From Rhodopirellula sp. (GTDB lineage Bacteria; Planctomycetota; Planctomycetia; Pirellulales; Thermoguttaceae), in the NCBI GenBank assembly GCA_012728855.1, contig JAAYEH010000045.1, positions 1-64,000 on the forward strand: a DNA stretch of 64,000 nt, given 5' to 3'. The position numbers and the translations under genes are program-made. The notes under the pieces are model-generated. The model ran no database searches. It saw only the letters and a program-made list of their open reading frames with translations, and was not told the origin of the DNA. Positions 33,584 through 42,818 of this stretch are shown here, one piece after another (the first letter of the stretch is position 1; the number at the start of each line of letters is the position of its first letter).

Positions 33584-34441
33584 ATGTCGCGAAACACAGA
33601 CCAGACGGCCGCCCGGTCCGAGGCGGCTCTCGGCGCGGCGATGCTTGAGACACTGCAGGCACAGCGCGGCCACGGCCCGTATCCGTTGACCTTGGCAGAG
33701 CTTGCGCGACTCACTGCGCCAGACACTCGCCCTCAACAGGCTCTGGCGGCGGTGCGGAAGCGGTTGTTTTCCAGCGGGGCGATTGTTGCCAGGGCGGGGC
33801 GCATCGATGCGCCGGTGGCGGCGATCGAGGATCTCGAGTTGCTCGCCGGATCGGCAATCACCCTGGAATTCGCGCTCCGCTCGATGCAGACGGCCTCGAT
33901 GCGCGCCCGCACCGTGGCGGATCTGGGAAGCCGGCTGACCTCCACGTCAAAGTTCAAGGATGTGTTCAAACGAGCGATCAACGAGCAGGTCGAACGCGAA
34001 CAGACACCGCCCGGCGTCGGCTGGATCGTCGATCGGAAACCGAAGTTATTCTTGCTGGAAGAGATCCGGCCGCGATGGTTGCGGCAACGACTGACGGCCG
34101 GCAACGACGGCACGGCGGCACTGAGGCAACCGGCGATCTCCGCAGAAGCGACCGCGAGTGCCGAGAAGCCGGAGGACTTCGCCGTCTGTTTCGAGAAAGT
34201 GTTCGATCAACTGGACCGTCAGAAGGGCTCGCATAATTTCGTCAGCCTTTTGGATCTGCGCCGCCGGCTTTCTGATATTCCTCGCCACCGGTTCGACACC
34301 GGTCTCCACCAGCTTCGCATCGCCGGCCGCTTCACGCTCAGCGCAGCCGAGAGCGTCTCGGGAATTCCAGTGGAGCAACGCGAGGCGGGTATCGAGGAAG
34401 CAGGCTCCCTGTTGCTCCACGTTTCACGAAGAGCCCCATGA
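33584..34441 (+). CDS. Winged-helix-like protein of an ATPase operon
   Basis: A 285-residue protein that I do not recognise by family. Two helix-rich blocks look like winged helix domains: about residues 30-75 (YPLTLAELARLTAPDTRPQQ, LAAVRKRLFSSGAIVARAGR) and about residues 205-260 (KGSHNFVSLLDLRRRLSDIP, RFDTGLHQLRIAGRFTLSA). The middle is charged and helical. No signal or membrane segment is present. The stop overlaps the start of the ATPase gene (ATGA), so they are coupled. Such a pair suggests a DNA-binding adaptor for an NTPase. A role in defence, replication or a mobile element is conceivable; nothing here decides it. Confidence 0.7.
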   Translation: MSRNTDQTAARSEAALGAAMLETLQAQRGHGPYPLTLAELARLTAPDTRPQQALAAVRKRLFSSGAIVARAGRIDAPVAAIEDLELLAGSAITLEFALRSMQTASMRARTVADLGSRLTSTSKFKDVFKRAINEQVEREQTPPGVGWIVDRKPKLFLLEEIRPRWLRQRLTAGNDGTAALRQPAISAEATASAEKPEDFAVCFEKVFDQLDRQKGSHNFVSLLDLRRRLSDIPRHRFDTGLHQLRIAGRFTLSAAESVSGIPVEQREAGIEEAGSLLLHVSRRAP

Positions 34442-36447
34442 AGACCCTCGTCCCACCCGACCGCGACGCCATGGAATCGCATCACGACTTCTTCGATTGC
34501 TTTAAGCGGGAGAACCCGTTTTTCGCCAACCGGGTGAGCGATCCGGCGGGCGGAGCGATCGACGTCGCCGCCATCCACGACCGTCCGTTTCACGACCTGG
34601 TCGGCTACGCCGAGCAGGTCCGGCGCGAGCGGACGGGGGTCGGCGTCGTCGTCTGGGGCGAGGCGGGGATCGGCAAGAGCCACCTGCTGGCCCGCCTCTG
34701 CCGCTGGGCGGAAGGGGACAACCGCGCGAGTTGCGTCTTCCTGCACAACATCCAGGCCGCGCCCGCGCGGATACCGCGGTACGTGCTGAAGTGCGCCGTC
34801 AGCCGATTGACCTCCGGAGGGGGCGGGAAATTCTTCGACACGCCGCTGTGCCAATTCATCGAGAAGACGATACCCGAACCGCTTCCGTTATCCGGTGCGA
34901 TGCCTTCGGAAGCCGACGCTCGCAACGCGCTGTTCCGGTTCACCGAACGACTCGTCGGCGGACATCCTCATGCCGGGGCCGATGTGTACCGGGTGGCCGA
35001 GGTTCTTTTCCGCTTCTATCTCTCGGCCTACTGCGCAAAGCGCGACGCCGGCGGCCAGCGCAGCGCAACGCTGGCCGTCCGCTGGCTCTCGGGCGACGAG
35101 CTTTCTCCGGACGAGGCGGTGCGCATCGGGCTGGGCCGATCGTCCGAGCCGGCCACGCTGGTGGACAACCAGGCAATCGACAGCGCGCTGGTCGCGCTGG
35201 CCGAGCTGGCATGGTATGGCGGACAGCCGTTGGTGCTCTGTTTCGACCAGGTGGACAACCTGGCCCGCGAGCAGATCGAGGCGCTGACCCAGTTTCTCCA
35301 CACCCTGATCGATCACGGCCGGAACCTGCTGGTGGTCACCTCCGGGGTGCAGAGCAAGCTGCTGGAATTTGTCCAACAGGGAACCATTCTGCAGGCGGCC
35401 TGGGAGCGGATCGCCCAGGACGAGTTGCGTCTGGAGCGTATCGGAATGAATCAGGCCCGCCAGCTTCTGGAGGCAAGGCTGGAACCGTTTCTCGAAAGTC
35501 ACCTGACCACCCCGCCGATCAAGGACGCAATCCAAAACGATTCGCTTTTCCCGGTGGGCCGCGACTGGTTGGCTGCGCAAATGACCGGTCTGGTCGATAT
35601 CCGCCCTCGCGACGCCATGAATTGGGCGAGGCAGCGCTGGCGGCGGCAGCAACAGCGCCTGCAAGTCGTGGGGGGCGAACGATGGCTGGCGAATTGGACC
35701 GGAACCGACGCCGCTTTCCCGGAGGCGCCTGTCGGGAACGCGGACGAAACGGGATCGGCGGCGGCGGACGGTGTGGATCTGCGCGTACGCGAGCGAATCG
35801 AAGAGCAGATTGCCCAGCGGCGACGGGATCCCGCGGGCCTGCCTCCTGACATCGACAATCTCGCCGGCCTGGTGCGAACGTTGGTCGGGCATTGTGTCGG
35901 CCGGGACGGTTATTCGGTGCAAGCTATGGAACCGGCCGAGCCGGTGCGGGGCCGTCGCCAGCCCGCCCACCATCTGCTGATCCGCAGTTGTCCCGAGAAA
36001 GGAATCGAGTTTCGCACGGCGGTGACGTATGTGGCCACAGGCAACCCGGCGGCCACCGCCCTGGCGCTGCGCCGGATACTGGAGGATCCGGAATTATCGG
36101 ATCGGGTTTTGCTGGTTTCAGAAGAGCGTCTGCCGTTGAACCTGGGCGCGAAGGGGCGCGAATACTTTGAGCAATTGGAGGCCCGAGGAGCCGATCGTTT
36201 CGAACATGTCGAGTTGAGCTTCCGGGACTATGCCGAACTCGACGCCCTGCAGGCGGCCGTGGGCGACGCCCGTAGCGGCGATCTCGAAGTGGAACTGCCG
36301 GGCGGCCGATTTCTTCCGCTAACCGAAGAGGAAGTCGTGGCATCGCTGCACCGCCAAGATCGCTATCGGCGGCACCCGCTGCTGGGAAAACTACTGACGG
36401 ATCGCCGGCCGGGTGCGACCGCCGAAACGGAGCGTGGAGCAAGCTGA
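34438..36447 (+). CDS. STAND/ORC-like AAA ATPase of unknown function
   Basis: A 669-residue ATPase. Walker A is GEAGIGKSHLLARL (about residues 74-87) and Walker B is PLVLCFDQVDNLAREQ (about residues 265-280), followed by a sensor-like VVTSGVQSKL. The fold is closest to the ORC/Cdc6-like or STAND P-loop group, including the ATPases of some defence modules. The C-terminal 200 residues form another domain: HHLLIRSCPEKGIEFRTAVT, VLLVSEERLPLNLGAKGREY and FEHVELSFRDYAELD have a strand-helix pattern like a restriction-endonuclease or nucleotide-binding fold. No transposase or restriction gene is next to it. It sits between a winged-helix-like protein and a small protein, all coupled. The function is unknown. 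Confidence 0.72.
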   Translation: MKTLVPPDRDAMESHHDFFDCFKRENPFFANRVSDPAGGAIDVAAIHDRPFHDLVGYAEQVRRERTGVGVVVWGEAGIGKSHLLARLCRWAEGDNRASCVFLHNIQAAPARIPRYVLKCAVSRLTSGGGGKFFDTPLCQFIEKTIPEPLPLSGAMPSEADARNALFRFTERLVGGHPHAGADVYRVAEVLFRFYLSAYCAKRDAGGQRSATLAVRWLSGDELSPDEAVRIGLGRSSEPATLVDNQAIDSALVALAELAWYGGQPLVLCFDQVDNLAREQIEALTQFLHTLIDHGRNLLVVTSGVQSKLLEFVQQGTILQAAWERIAQDELRLERIGMNQARQLLEARLEPFLESHLTTPPIKDAIQNDSLFPVGRDWLAAQMTGLVDIRPRDAMNWARQRWRRQQQRLQVVGGERWLANWTGTDAAFPEAPVGNADETGSAAADGVDLRVRERIEEQIAQRRRDPAGLPPDIDNLAGLVRTLVGHCVGRDGYSVQAMEPAEPVRGRRQPAHHLLIRSCPEKGIEFRTAVTYVATGNPAATALALRRILEDPELSDRVLLVSEERLPLNLGAKGREYFEQLEARGADRFEHVELSFRDYAELDALQAAVGDARSGDLEVELPGGRFLPLTEEEVVASLHRQDRYRRHPLLGKLLTDRRPGATAETERGAS

Positions 36448-36710
36448 TGGAGTATTCCAGCCAATGGCAGCAGCAACAGTACGACGAGGTCTTTGAATCG
36501 ATACGTCGCCACATCCAGCGGCGCAGGGCCGACGATCCGGAGTTCACGATTCGTGCGTTGGAGCGTTTGCTGGAAGCCCAATACATCAACGAGGGGGACG
36601 ACTGGACGGGCAGAGGTTCGGTGCAGAACATCACCCATGCGGCCACGGTGGCGGCTTATGAGGCCGTTCTGGCGCAGTGGCAGGAGGAACTGCGGGGAAA
36701 GGAAACTTAA
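36447..36710 (+). CDS. Small protein of the ATPase operon
   Basis: An 87-residue acidic, helical protein with a conserved-looking motif NEGDDWTGRGSV near its middle followed by a helix ITHAATVAAYEAVLAQWQEE. Its ATG overlaps the TGA of the ATPase gene by one base (TGATG), the mark of translational coupling. No known domain is recognised. It could be a regulatory or structural subunit of the ATPase. Confidence 0.6.
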   Translation: MEYSSQWQQQQYDEVFESIRRHIQRRRADDPEFTIRALERLLEAQYINEGDDWTGRGSVQNITHAATVAAYEAVLAQWQEELRGKET

Positions 36711-36972
36711 GAAACCTTGCACGATTCCGGGTACGGAACACCGGATATCGGGACTTCGGGGATTGCGCAAGGCGACTTAGCTCCGGCGGTTCACCTGGCC
36801 ACGGTCGCCTCGGCCGGCGGCGGCGCAAAGCGGCCGTTTGTCGGCTGATCCACGCGAAGCGGGGCGGTGTCGCCCAGCGTCGCCTGCTTGTTGACGGACG
36901 GAGCGGTGAATGCAAGCAGAAGAGTGACGCGGAGCGTTAGCCGTGTCGTTTCGCTCTGGACTCTCGACCCTG

Positions 36973-37779
36973 CTACGGATCCGGTCGCATTGCCCGCTCG
37001 ACGATTTCGCGGTCAAAGTAGTTGATCGCCATGCCGGCGTCGACGACGATCCGCTGGGCGTTGATGCCGCTTGAACGCGGGCTTAGCAGGAAAGCGGCCA
37101 CGTTGGCCACCTCTTCCGTGCGGATCGCCTCCTTGCGAGGAATGACCTGCTCGGCGAAAAGATAGGAGTCGACATAGCCGGGAATGCCGGCCGAGGCGGA
37201 GGTTTTCAGCAGGCCCGGGGCGACGGCGTTGAAGCGAATCTTGGAAAATCGGCTGAAGGACTTGGCGAGAAAGACAAGCGACGAGTCGAGAGCGGCTTTG
37301 ATCGGAGCCATGTAGCCGTAGCTCTCGCTGGCCATCGTTGTGGTCGAAATGGATACGGTGACCACCGACGCCTCCCTGTCCAGCACATCCGCGAAAACTC
37401 GGCTCAACGCGACGAGCGAGTAGCAGGAAATGTCGACCGCCTGCAAAAACGCCTCCTTGGGCGTTTCGTGAAACGGCTTCACGCCGCTCGAATAGTCGGC
37501 GAACGCCACGGAGTGGACCATGCCGTGAAGACGTTCGTGACAACCGCCAATCTCCTCGCGGAGCCGCGCGATTTGATCCTCGTGCTCCAGATCGCAAGTG
37601 AAGATCTCCGCGTTGCCGAGAAGTTTGGCGACGTTTTGCCGAACCGCATCGTTCTGGACCACGTAGAGGCACTCGGCGCCGGCGTCGGTCAGTGCGCGCG
37701 AGACATGGTAGGCCACGCTCTTGCGATTCGCGACCCCGAAGAGAAGAATCTTCTTGCCTGTGAGCTGAAGGAAATCCAT
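36973..37779 (-). CDS. Enoyl-[acyl-carrier-protein] reductase-like (FabI family)
   Basis: A 268-residue short-chain dehydrogenase of the enoyl-ACP reductase type. The N-terminus [20 protein letters not shown] has the FabI pattern GVANxxS, and the catalytic pair is Y154 and K161 ([15 protein letters not shown]), the family's YxxxxxxK spacing. Residues [20 protein letters not shown] further on form the substrate-loop region. It would reduce trans-2-enoyl-ACP with NAD(P)H. The frame is open 24 codons upstream, but ATG 37779 is the conserved start. It is the last gene of a seven-gene cluster of fatty-acid-like enzymes, 25 bases after the dehydratase. Housekeeping FabI normally lies elsewhere, so this one may serve the special cluster; the substrate is inferred. 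Confidence 0.85.
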   Translation of the reverse strand: MDFLQLTGKKILLFGVANRKSVAYHVSRALTDAGAECLYVVQNDAVRQNVAKLLGNAEIFTCDLEHEDQIARLREEIGGCHERLHGMVHSVAFADYSSGVKPFHETPKEAFLQAVDISCYSLVALSRVFADVLDREASVVTVSISTTTMASESYGYMAPIKAALDSSLVFLAKSFSRFSKIRFNAVAPGLLKTSASAGIPGYVDSYLFAEQVIPRKEAIRTEEVANVAAFLLSPRSSGINAQRIVVDAGMAINYFDREIVERAMRPDP

Positions 37780-37804
37780 GGAAAACCGTCCTTGCAACAA
37801 GCTC

Positions 37805-38233
37805 TCACGGTCTCTCGGCCGCCGTACATGCGAACTGGAATCGAACGGCAACCTTGCCGTCCACCGTCACCCTGGCCGTGAGGAAGAAAGCGTCGGCCAG
37901 CCGTTCGGTCAGCGTGACTTCCATCCGCAATGCCTCGCCCGGCCGAACCATCCTCTTGAAGCGAACGTCGTTCATTCGCGTGGCGACCGGCACCTTGTTC
38001 TCGGCGCCCGCCAGATGACGTGAGAGGAGAACGGCGCCGCACTGCATCGCGGCTTCGCAGAGCAGCACGCCGGGGACGAGAGGAAAGCCCGGATAATGCC
38101 CGGCAAAGAAGTCCTCCCGACCGGAAAACGTCTTGATGCAGACGATGCGATCGTCGGTCCACTCGAGAATCTCATCGACCAGCAGGAAAGGATCGCGATG
38201 CGGAATGGCGTCGAGGATTTGCTGTCGAGACAT
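37805..38233 (-). CDS. 3-hydroxyacyl-ACP dehydratase (FabZ/FabA hot-dog fold)
   Basis: A 142-residue hot-dog-fold dehydratase. The active-site histidine is H46 in [19 protein letters not shown] and the acid is E60 in the same block, the FabZ pattern. [12 protein letters not shown] near the start and [18 protein letters not shown] in the middle complete the family signature. It removes water from 3-hydroxyacyl-ACP. The frame is open upstream, but ATG 38233 is the usual start. It lies between the two flavoprotein genes and the enoyl reductase with gaps of 8 and 25 bases, so it is part of the same transcript. It may act on special chains together with the ketosynthase and carrier protein of the cluster. 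Confidence 0.9.
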   Translation of the reverse strand: MSRQQILDAIPHRDPFLLVDEILEWTDDRIVCIKTFSGREDFFAGHYPGFPLVPGVLLCEAAMQCGAVLLSRHLAGAENKVPVATRMNDVRFKRMVRPGEALRMEVTLTERLADAFFLTARVTVDGKVAVRFQFACTAAERP

Positions 38234-38241
38234 GTTCTTCT

Positions 38242-39690
38242 TCAAGCCGGCTGCCGGGTGGGAGTTTGGGATCCATGATTCATAAGAAACGAATCGACGT
38301 CGTTGGCGACGATCACGCCGTAGTTCAACGCCCCCAGCCAACCCGACATGATGATCCCCACGCTGCCCGTGTGGTAGAGCCCCGCGATCTGCTCGGGCAG
38401 TCCGCGACTGACGGCGAGCCCCTCGAATTTCGTGCCAAAACTGGCCCCGGCCAGATGTTTCGTATAGCGCTGGAATGTCAGCGGCGTCGCGCAGTCGACG
38501 ACATCGACCTTCTCGCGGATCCCGGGAACGTATTTCTCGGCGGCGTCGAGCGTATCGTGGATCAGATCGCGCTTGCCCGCCTCGTAGTCTTCGGGCGATC
38601 GATCCGACCAGTCTTGATAATTCGCGTTGGTGCTCGACACGACGACGTAGCGGTCGCGTCCCGGCCGAGTCCGCGGATAGTAGAATGAATAGGTGCGGCT
38701 GGTGATATTGCGGCTGAGGAGCAAGTCCGTGCGGAACGACTCCGCGGTGGAACTGAAGAGCAAGTCGCCGCAGGCGTCCTCGTCGACAACCTCCCCCGCT
38801 TTCAGCGCCATGTACACCTGCGTGCTGGAATTGTTGAGTCTGACCGCCCGAACCTGTTCGACGAAATCGGGGTCGAATTGCTCGGCGCCCACCATGTCGA
38901 GAATCGTGCCGGTGAGATTGGCGTTGGAGACCACGGCACGGGCTTTAATGCGGCGACCGTTGCTCCGCACTGCATGGACGCGACCGCCCGAAACCTCGAT
39001 CCTGTCGACGTCGCAACGTATCCGAACATCCACTCCGTTGGCGCGGAGTTCCTGCTCCATCAGGCCGATCAGCCGGTCGGTCCCCCCTTCAAAGGTAAAG
39101 ACCCCCTTGGACATGAAGTTGGAAAAGACGATTCCATAGGTCAGGGCGGGATCCTCGAGCGTGGAACCGTTGGCGTATGTGATCGGCTCCATCAACAGGC
39201 GGATGACATCTTCGCGGCCGGGGAAGAAGCGATCGAACAACTGCTTCGTGGTCGTCGACTGGTCGTCGTAGAAATTCATGCCGCGGACCGTATCGAAAAA
39301 CTCGGCTACCGTTTCCGCCGCGATGCCGAACCGCTCGCTCAAGAGGCGAGAGAAATCCTCCCGGTTGTACGTGGTGGCCAGAGAGAACATCGGGTTGTCG
39401 AAACGGATGTTCTCGAGCTGGACGATCGCGTCGGCGATCTCGCGGCTCCAGTAGCGTCGGCAGCTCTTCACCATGCCGTAGGGGAACCCGTGCAGGGAGA
39501 CGTCGAAGATATGGCCGCCGGGACGCCGAAACCAGGTGGCCAGTCCTCCCAGTCGGTAGTGCTGCTCCAGCAAAAGGACGCGGTGCCCGGCGCGAGCGAG
39601 CGTGTTGGCCGCGGTCATGCCGCCGAGGCCTGAGCCGATGACGACCACGTCGTAGCAATCGTGCGCGCCTTGCAGGAAATCTCGTGGCAT
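38242..39690 (-). CDS. CrtI-like FAD-dependent desaturase/isomerase 2
   Basis: A 482-residue flavoprotein of the phytoene desaturase/carotenoid isomerase superfamily. The FAD-binding GxGxxG is [20 protein letters not shown] near residues 15-34, followed by [15 protein letters not shown]. The C-terminal region [20 protein letters not shown] is the second FAD-contact motif. The middle has [20 protein letters not shown], typical of such enzymes. Relatives act on carotenoids, retinols or other polyunsaturated lipids. Its start follows the first flavoprotein's stop by three bases. Two such enzymes beside a dehydratase and ketosynthase suggest desaturation or rearrangement of an acyl chain; carotenoid synthesis seems less likely because no phytoene synthase gene is in the window. 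Confidence 0.85.
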   Translation of the reverse strand: MPRDFLQGAHDCYDVVVIGSGLGGMTAANTLARAGHRVLLLEQHYRLGGLATWFRRPGGHIFDVSLHGFPYGMVKSCRRYWSREIADAIVQLENIRFDNPMFSLATTYNREDFSRLLSERFGIAAETVAEFFDTVRGMNFYDDQSTTTKQLFDRFFPGREDVIRLLMEPITYANGSTLEDPALTYGIVFSNFMSKGVFTFEGGTDRLIGLMEQELRANGVDVRIRCDVDRIEVSGGRVHAVRSNGRRIKARAVVSNANLTGTILDMVGAEQFDPDFVEQVRAVRLNNSSTQVYMALKAGEVVDEDACGDLLFSSTAESFRTDLLLSRNITSRTYSFYYPRTRPGRDRYVVVSSTNANYQDWSDRSPEDYEAGKRDLIHDTLDAAEKYVPGIREKVDVVDCATPLTFQRYTKHLAGASFGTKFEGLAVSRGLPEQIAGLYHTGSVGIIMSGWLGALNYGVIVANDVDSFLMNHGSQTPTRQPA

Positions 39691-39693
39691 GAA

Positions 39694-41067
39694 CTACTTC
39701 AACAGATGCTTGTTCGCGATGGTAATGCCGCTGATGATCGCCCCGATGATCCCGACGAGCCCTTGGTCCGTGCCGCAGACGAAGAGGTTTTCGATGGGCG
39801 TGGTGCCGTCGTAGCGTTTCACTGGGGCGCCATAGACGGCGCCGTTCTCGTGGCCTGTGTATCGCCGGATCGTCGTCGGAGTGAACATGTCGGTATCCAC
39901 GACCGAGCTTCGGAAGTCGGGCACGAATCGCACGGCCGCGGCCGCCAGCCTGTCGTACCAGCGGAGCTTTTCCAAACGGTAGGACGGTTCGTCCAGCGCC
40001 GCCCAGCGGTCGTAGTTGGCTAGCGATGTGATCCGCACCACTCCCTCTTCGAGCGGCTCGTCGTAAGAATAGTTGTTCGGCGACGCGATCACGCCGCTGC
40101 GGACGTCGGCCAGGTCGGCCGGCTTCTCGTAGTGAAACGCCTCGGAGTCGTTGAAAAAGACGATGGTTCGGTCGCAGCCAAGCTGCCGGGGTTGGGTGTC
40201 GAGGATCGAGATCGACTCGATGAACGAGACTTCGCCCGGCGGTTGCGCGTCGAGCGCCGCGTCATTCCGGCAGAGCCGCATCGTCTCGCGCCAGCCGGCC
40301 GAAGAGAGGATTTGCCGAGCCTCCAGTTCATCGCCGTTGTCGAGAACCACGGACCGGACCTGGCCGTCGCTGACGCCGAAGCGGGCTACGCCGGACCGCA
40401 GCTTGATTTCGCCGCCGAGTTCCTTGTACTTGCGAACCAGTTTCCTCAGGATCAGCCGCACGCCCGAGAACGGCCGGGCCAGTCCCTCGAGAAAAATCGA
40501 TCGAAACATGATCGAAAACTGACCGAACTCCATGTCCTGCTGCCGCGAACCCCCGTAGTACAGCACCGGGCAGAAAATCATTTCCACCAAGAGCGGGTCG
40601 GTGATCGTGCGGCTGACGACCTCGCGCGCCGACTGATCCGACCCGTCCTGTCCCAGACGGTCGTAGTCGATCAGTTGTTCCAGCACGCGTTGGAAGTTGT
40701 CCTTCTGGTCCGGGAAATGCCGGTGGACTTCGCTGCGAAACAGCTCGAAGTCGTTGTTGAATTGGATGGTGATGCCGGGAAACGCGATCGACGAGCCGGA
40801 CTGCGGCACCAGGGCCAGTTCGTCCCACGTCAGCCGCAGTTGTCGCAGCAGCCGAGACAGCGGACCGCGGCGGGCGCCTTTGGGTGCGTAGTTGGTGACG
40901 GCGTGCAGCCCCACGTCGTAATTGCGGCCGTTCATCCGGTAGAACGAATTCAGGCCGCCGATCGTGGTGTGGCGTTCGAGGATGCAGACCCGCTGGCCGA
41001 AATGGGCCAGCCGTATCCCCGCCGCCAGTCCCGACATGCCGGCGCCGATGATGATCGTATCGTACAT
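39694..41067 (-). CDS. CrtI-like FAD-dependent desaturase/isomerase 1
   Basis: A 457-residue flavoprotein related to the previous one. GxGxxG is TIIIGAGMSGLAAGIRLAHF near residues 4-23, then GQRVCILERHTTIGG and the C-terminal LFVCGTDQGLVGIIGAIISG motif that contacts FAD. The region SIMFRSIFLEGLARPFSGVR, followed by the RLILRKLVRKYKELGG helix, is usual in the family. The substrate is unknown; both proteins may work in sequence or as a heteromer. The two genes abut (three-base gap), while a 123-base repeat-rich gap separates this gene from the acyl carrier protein. Confidence 0.85.
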   Translation of the reverse strand: MYDTIIIGAGMSGLAAGIRLAHFGQRVCILERHTTIGGLNSFYRMNGRNYDVGLHAVTNYAPKGARRGPLSRLLRQLRLTWDELALVPQSGSSIAFPGITIQFNNDFELFRSEVHRHFPDQKDNFQRVLEQLIDYDRLGQDGSDQSAREVVSRTITDPLLVEMIFCPVLYYGGSRQQDMEFGQFSIMFRSIFLEGLARPFSGVRLILRKLVRKYKELGGEIKLRSGVARFGVSDGQVRSVVLDNGDELEARQILSSAGWRETMRLCRNDAALDAQPPGEVSFIESISILDTQPRQLGCDRTIVFFNDSEAFHYEKPADLADVRSGVIASPNNYSYDEPLEEGVVRITSLANYDRWAALDEPSYRLEKLRWYDRLAAAAVRFVPDFRSSVVDTDMFTPTTIRRYTGHENGAVYGAPVKRYDGTTPIENLFVCGTDQGLVGIIGAIISGITIANKHLLK

Positions 41068-41069
41068 GG

Positions 41070-41206
41070 CGGAATAGATCTTAGAGCTTAGTTCTTAGAT
41101 CTTAGGTTTTGGTTTCAACTCCAGCCAATAAGCACAACAAGCCAACTTCCAAGACCTAAGTTCTAAGACCTAAGTTCTAAATACTAAGATCTAAGTACTA
41201 AGATCT
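41070..41206. repeat. AGATCTTAG/CTAAGATCT-rich inverted repeat
   Basis: The left block (about 41077-41106) reads AGATCTTAGAGCTTAGTTCT and continues TAGATCTTAGG; the right block (41155-41206) is made of CCTAAGTTCTAAGACCTAAG-type units ending CTAAGTACTAAGATCT. The blocks are imperfect inverse complements about 48 bases apart, each with tandem 8-10 base units. The right block runs over the last codons of the acyl carrier protein gene (residues KDLST) and provides its stop. Confidence 0.8.
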
Positions 41207-41448
41207 TTCATGAGCGGTTCGAGATAGGTCACCGTGCTCTTCATGCTGGCAAGCTGGGGATAGTCCTGCTCCGGAACCTGAACACGATAGCGCTTGCGCA
41301 ATTCCATCACGATGTCGAGGAAGTCCATGCTGTCCAACTCGAGCTGCTCGCGAAAGGCGACGTCCTCCTTCAAGTCGGTCATGTCCTCGTCGGGCGCGAT
41401 GTCCGAAAGTATATCGAGAACCGCTTCTCGGATTTCACCAGCAGTCAT
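41191..41448 (-). CDS. Acyl carrier protein
   Basis: An 85-residue acyl carrier protein. The phosphopantetheine serine is S40 in the motif LELDSMDFLDIV, the DSxx pattern (usually DSLD or DSLE). The N-terminal half (EIREAVLDILSDIAPDEDMT) has the usual helix. A long frame is open further upstream into the ketosynthase gene, but ATG 41448 is the proper start. It lies 23 bases after the ketosynthase. It carries acyl intermediates for the cluster. The last five residues are encoded by the AGATCTTAG repeat. A dedicated carrier protein supports a specialised lipid pathway separate from housekeeping synthesis. Confidence 0.9.
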   Translation of the reverse strand: MTAGEIREAVLDILSDIAPDEDMTDLKEDVAFREQLELDSMDFLDIVMELRKRYRVQVPEQDYPQLASMKSTVTYLEPLMKDLST

Positions 41449-41471
41449 TCCCACATCTCTCCGTAGGGTCT

Positions 41472-42716
41472 TCAGATCTTCCGCACGATGACGACCGAAT
41501 TCGTCCCCAACATGCCAAAGGAGTTGTTTAGAACTATACGAACGTTGCCGATCTCGCGCGGCTCGTTGGCCACCAGGCCCGGCAGTTCGCAGTCGGGATC
41601 CGGGTCGTCGAGATTGATCGTGGCATGGCAGACGCCGTCCTGGAAGGCGGGCAGGTTGCCGGCCAGTTCCAAGGCGCCGGCGGCCCCCATGGCGTGTCCG
41701 ATGAAGCTCTTCGTGTTGTTGAAGAGCGTCGGCCCGCCGGCGTCGAAAACCTCGCGGAGCGCCCGGCACTCCTGCGTGTCGCCGGTCGTCGTGCCCGTGG
41801 CGTGCGTGCTGACCAGATCGATCTGCTCGGCGTTCAAGCCGGCTCGCCGCAACGCCAAGCGGACGCATTCCGCCTGCCGCTCGGGATTGGGCAGAACGAA
41901 GTCGGACGCATCGCTGTTCATGGCATAGCCGATCACTTCGCCGTAAAGCTTCGCCCCCCGTGCCCGCGCGTCGGACAGCCGCTCCAGCACGAACATGCAT
42001 CCGCCCTCGGCAACTACGATGCCGTTGCGCTGGGCATCGAACGGCCGCGATGCCTTCGTCGCGTCGTCGTGCCTGGCCAAGGCGCCCTGGCTATGAAAAC
42101 TGGCGAAGATTCCGAACGTGTGAATGCTCTCCGACACTCCTCCACAAAGCGCCAAGTCGCAATCGCCCAGCCGCAGCATTTGCAGCCCCTGGATCAGGCC
42201 GGCATTGCCGGCAGCGCAGGCTGCGCCGAGCGTGTAATGGGGGCCCGTGATCCCGAGATTCAGCGTGATCTCGCCGGCCGGATTGTTCGCCACCGTCCGC
42301 GGATTGTGGTGATGCGACCAGAACTTCGTATCGTAGTCGTATCCCTTGATCAGGTAGATCTCGTTTTCCGTCTCAACATTGCCATGTTCGGTCACCCCCA
42401 CGTAGACTCCGACCGTGGATCGATCGATGTTCTCCCAATCGAGCCCTGCGTCGAGAATCGCCTCGCGCGCTGAAAAAATGCCGATGCTTCCTGCCCGCGT
42501 TCCGCGGCGTAGCTCCTTGCGACGCTGGTAACGCAGTTCATCGAAGTTACAGACGCCCGCAATGGTTGAACCGAAATAGCGGATATCGTAAGGGACGACC
42601 CCGCTTCGGCCCGAAAGGAGGGATTGACGGAATTCAGGCAGACTATTCCCATTGGGGGCCGTCAGGCCCACGCCGGTAATGACGAACCTATCGTAGTCGG
42701 GCCGCTCGGCATCCAT
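41472..42716 (-). CDS. Beta-ketoacyl-ACP synthase (FabF/KS type)
   Basis: A 414-residue ketosynthase of the FabF type. The catalytic cysteine is C167 (TLGAACAAGNAG), the histidines are H305 (STHATGTTTGD) and H341 (KSFIGHAMGAAG), with the conserved lysine K336; all four are present, so it should condense acyl-ACP with malonyl-ACP. The start MDAERPDYDRFVITGVGLTA fits the family. An unusual insertion with clustered histidines (KFWSHHHNPRT, about residues 131-141) lies before the active site. It is the second gene of the cluster after the epimerase-like gene. Its cluster with ACP, dehydratase, enoyl reductase and two CrtI-like enzymes indicates a dedicated system for an unusual acyl product. Confidence 0.92.
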   Translation of the reverse strand: MDAERPDYDRFVITGVGLTAPNGNSLPEFRQSLLSGRSGVVPYDIRYFGSTIAGVCNFDELRYQRRKELRRGTRAGSIGIFSAREAILDAGLDWENIDRSTVGVYVGVTEHGNVETENEIYLIKGYDYDTKFWSHHHNPRTVANNPAGEITLNLGITGPHYTLGAACAAGNAGLIQGLQMLRLGDCDLALCGGVSESIHTFGIFASFHSQGALARHDDATKASRPFDAQRNGIVVAEGGCMFVLERLSDARARGAKLYGEVIGYAMNSDASDFVLPNPERQAECVRLALRRAGLNAEQIDLVSTHATGTTTGDTQECRALREVFDAGGPTLFNNTKSFIGHAMGAAGALELAGNLPAFQDGVCHATINLDDPDPDCELPGLVANEPREIGNVRIVLNNSFGMLGTNSVVIVRKI

Positions 42717-42818
42717 CCCGCTGTCCTTGAGGAGACTTCAAACCTTTCAGGTTATCCATTTGGCCGCGGACTGGCAAGCGGCTACCAACTTGCCCGGCCC
42801 CCGCGAACCCGTTGGGAA

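Noticed and set aside
41070-41206. The AGATCTTAG tandem as a CRISPR array.
   Set aside because: Units are only 8-10 bases without spacers of regular length, and no cas gene is near.
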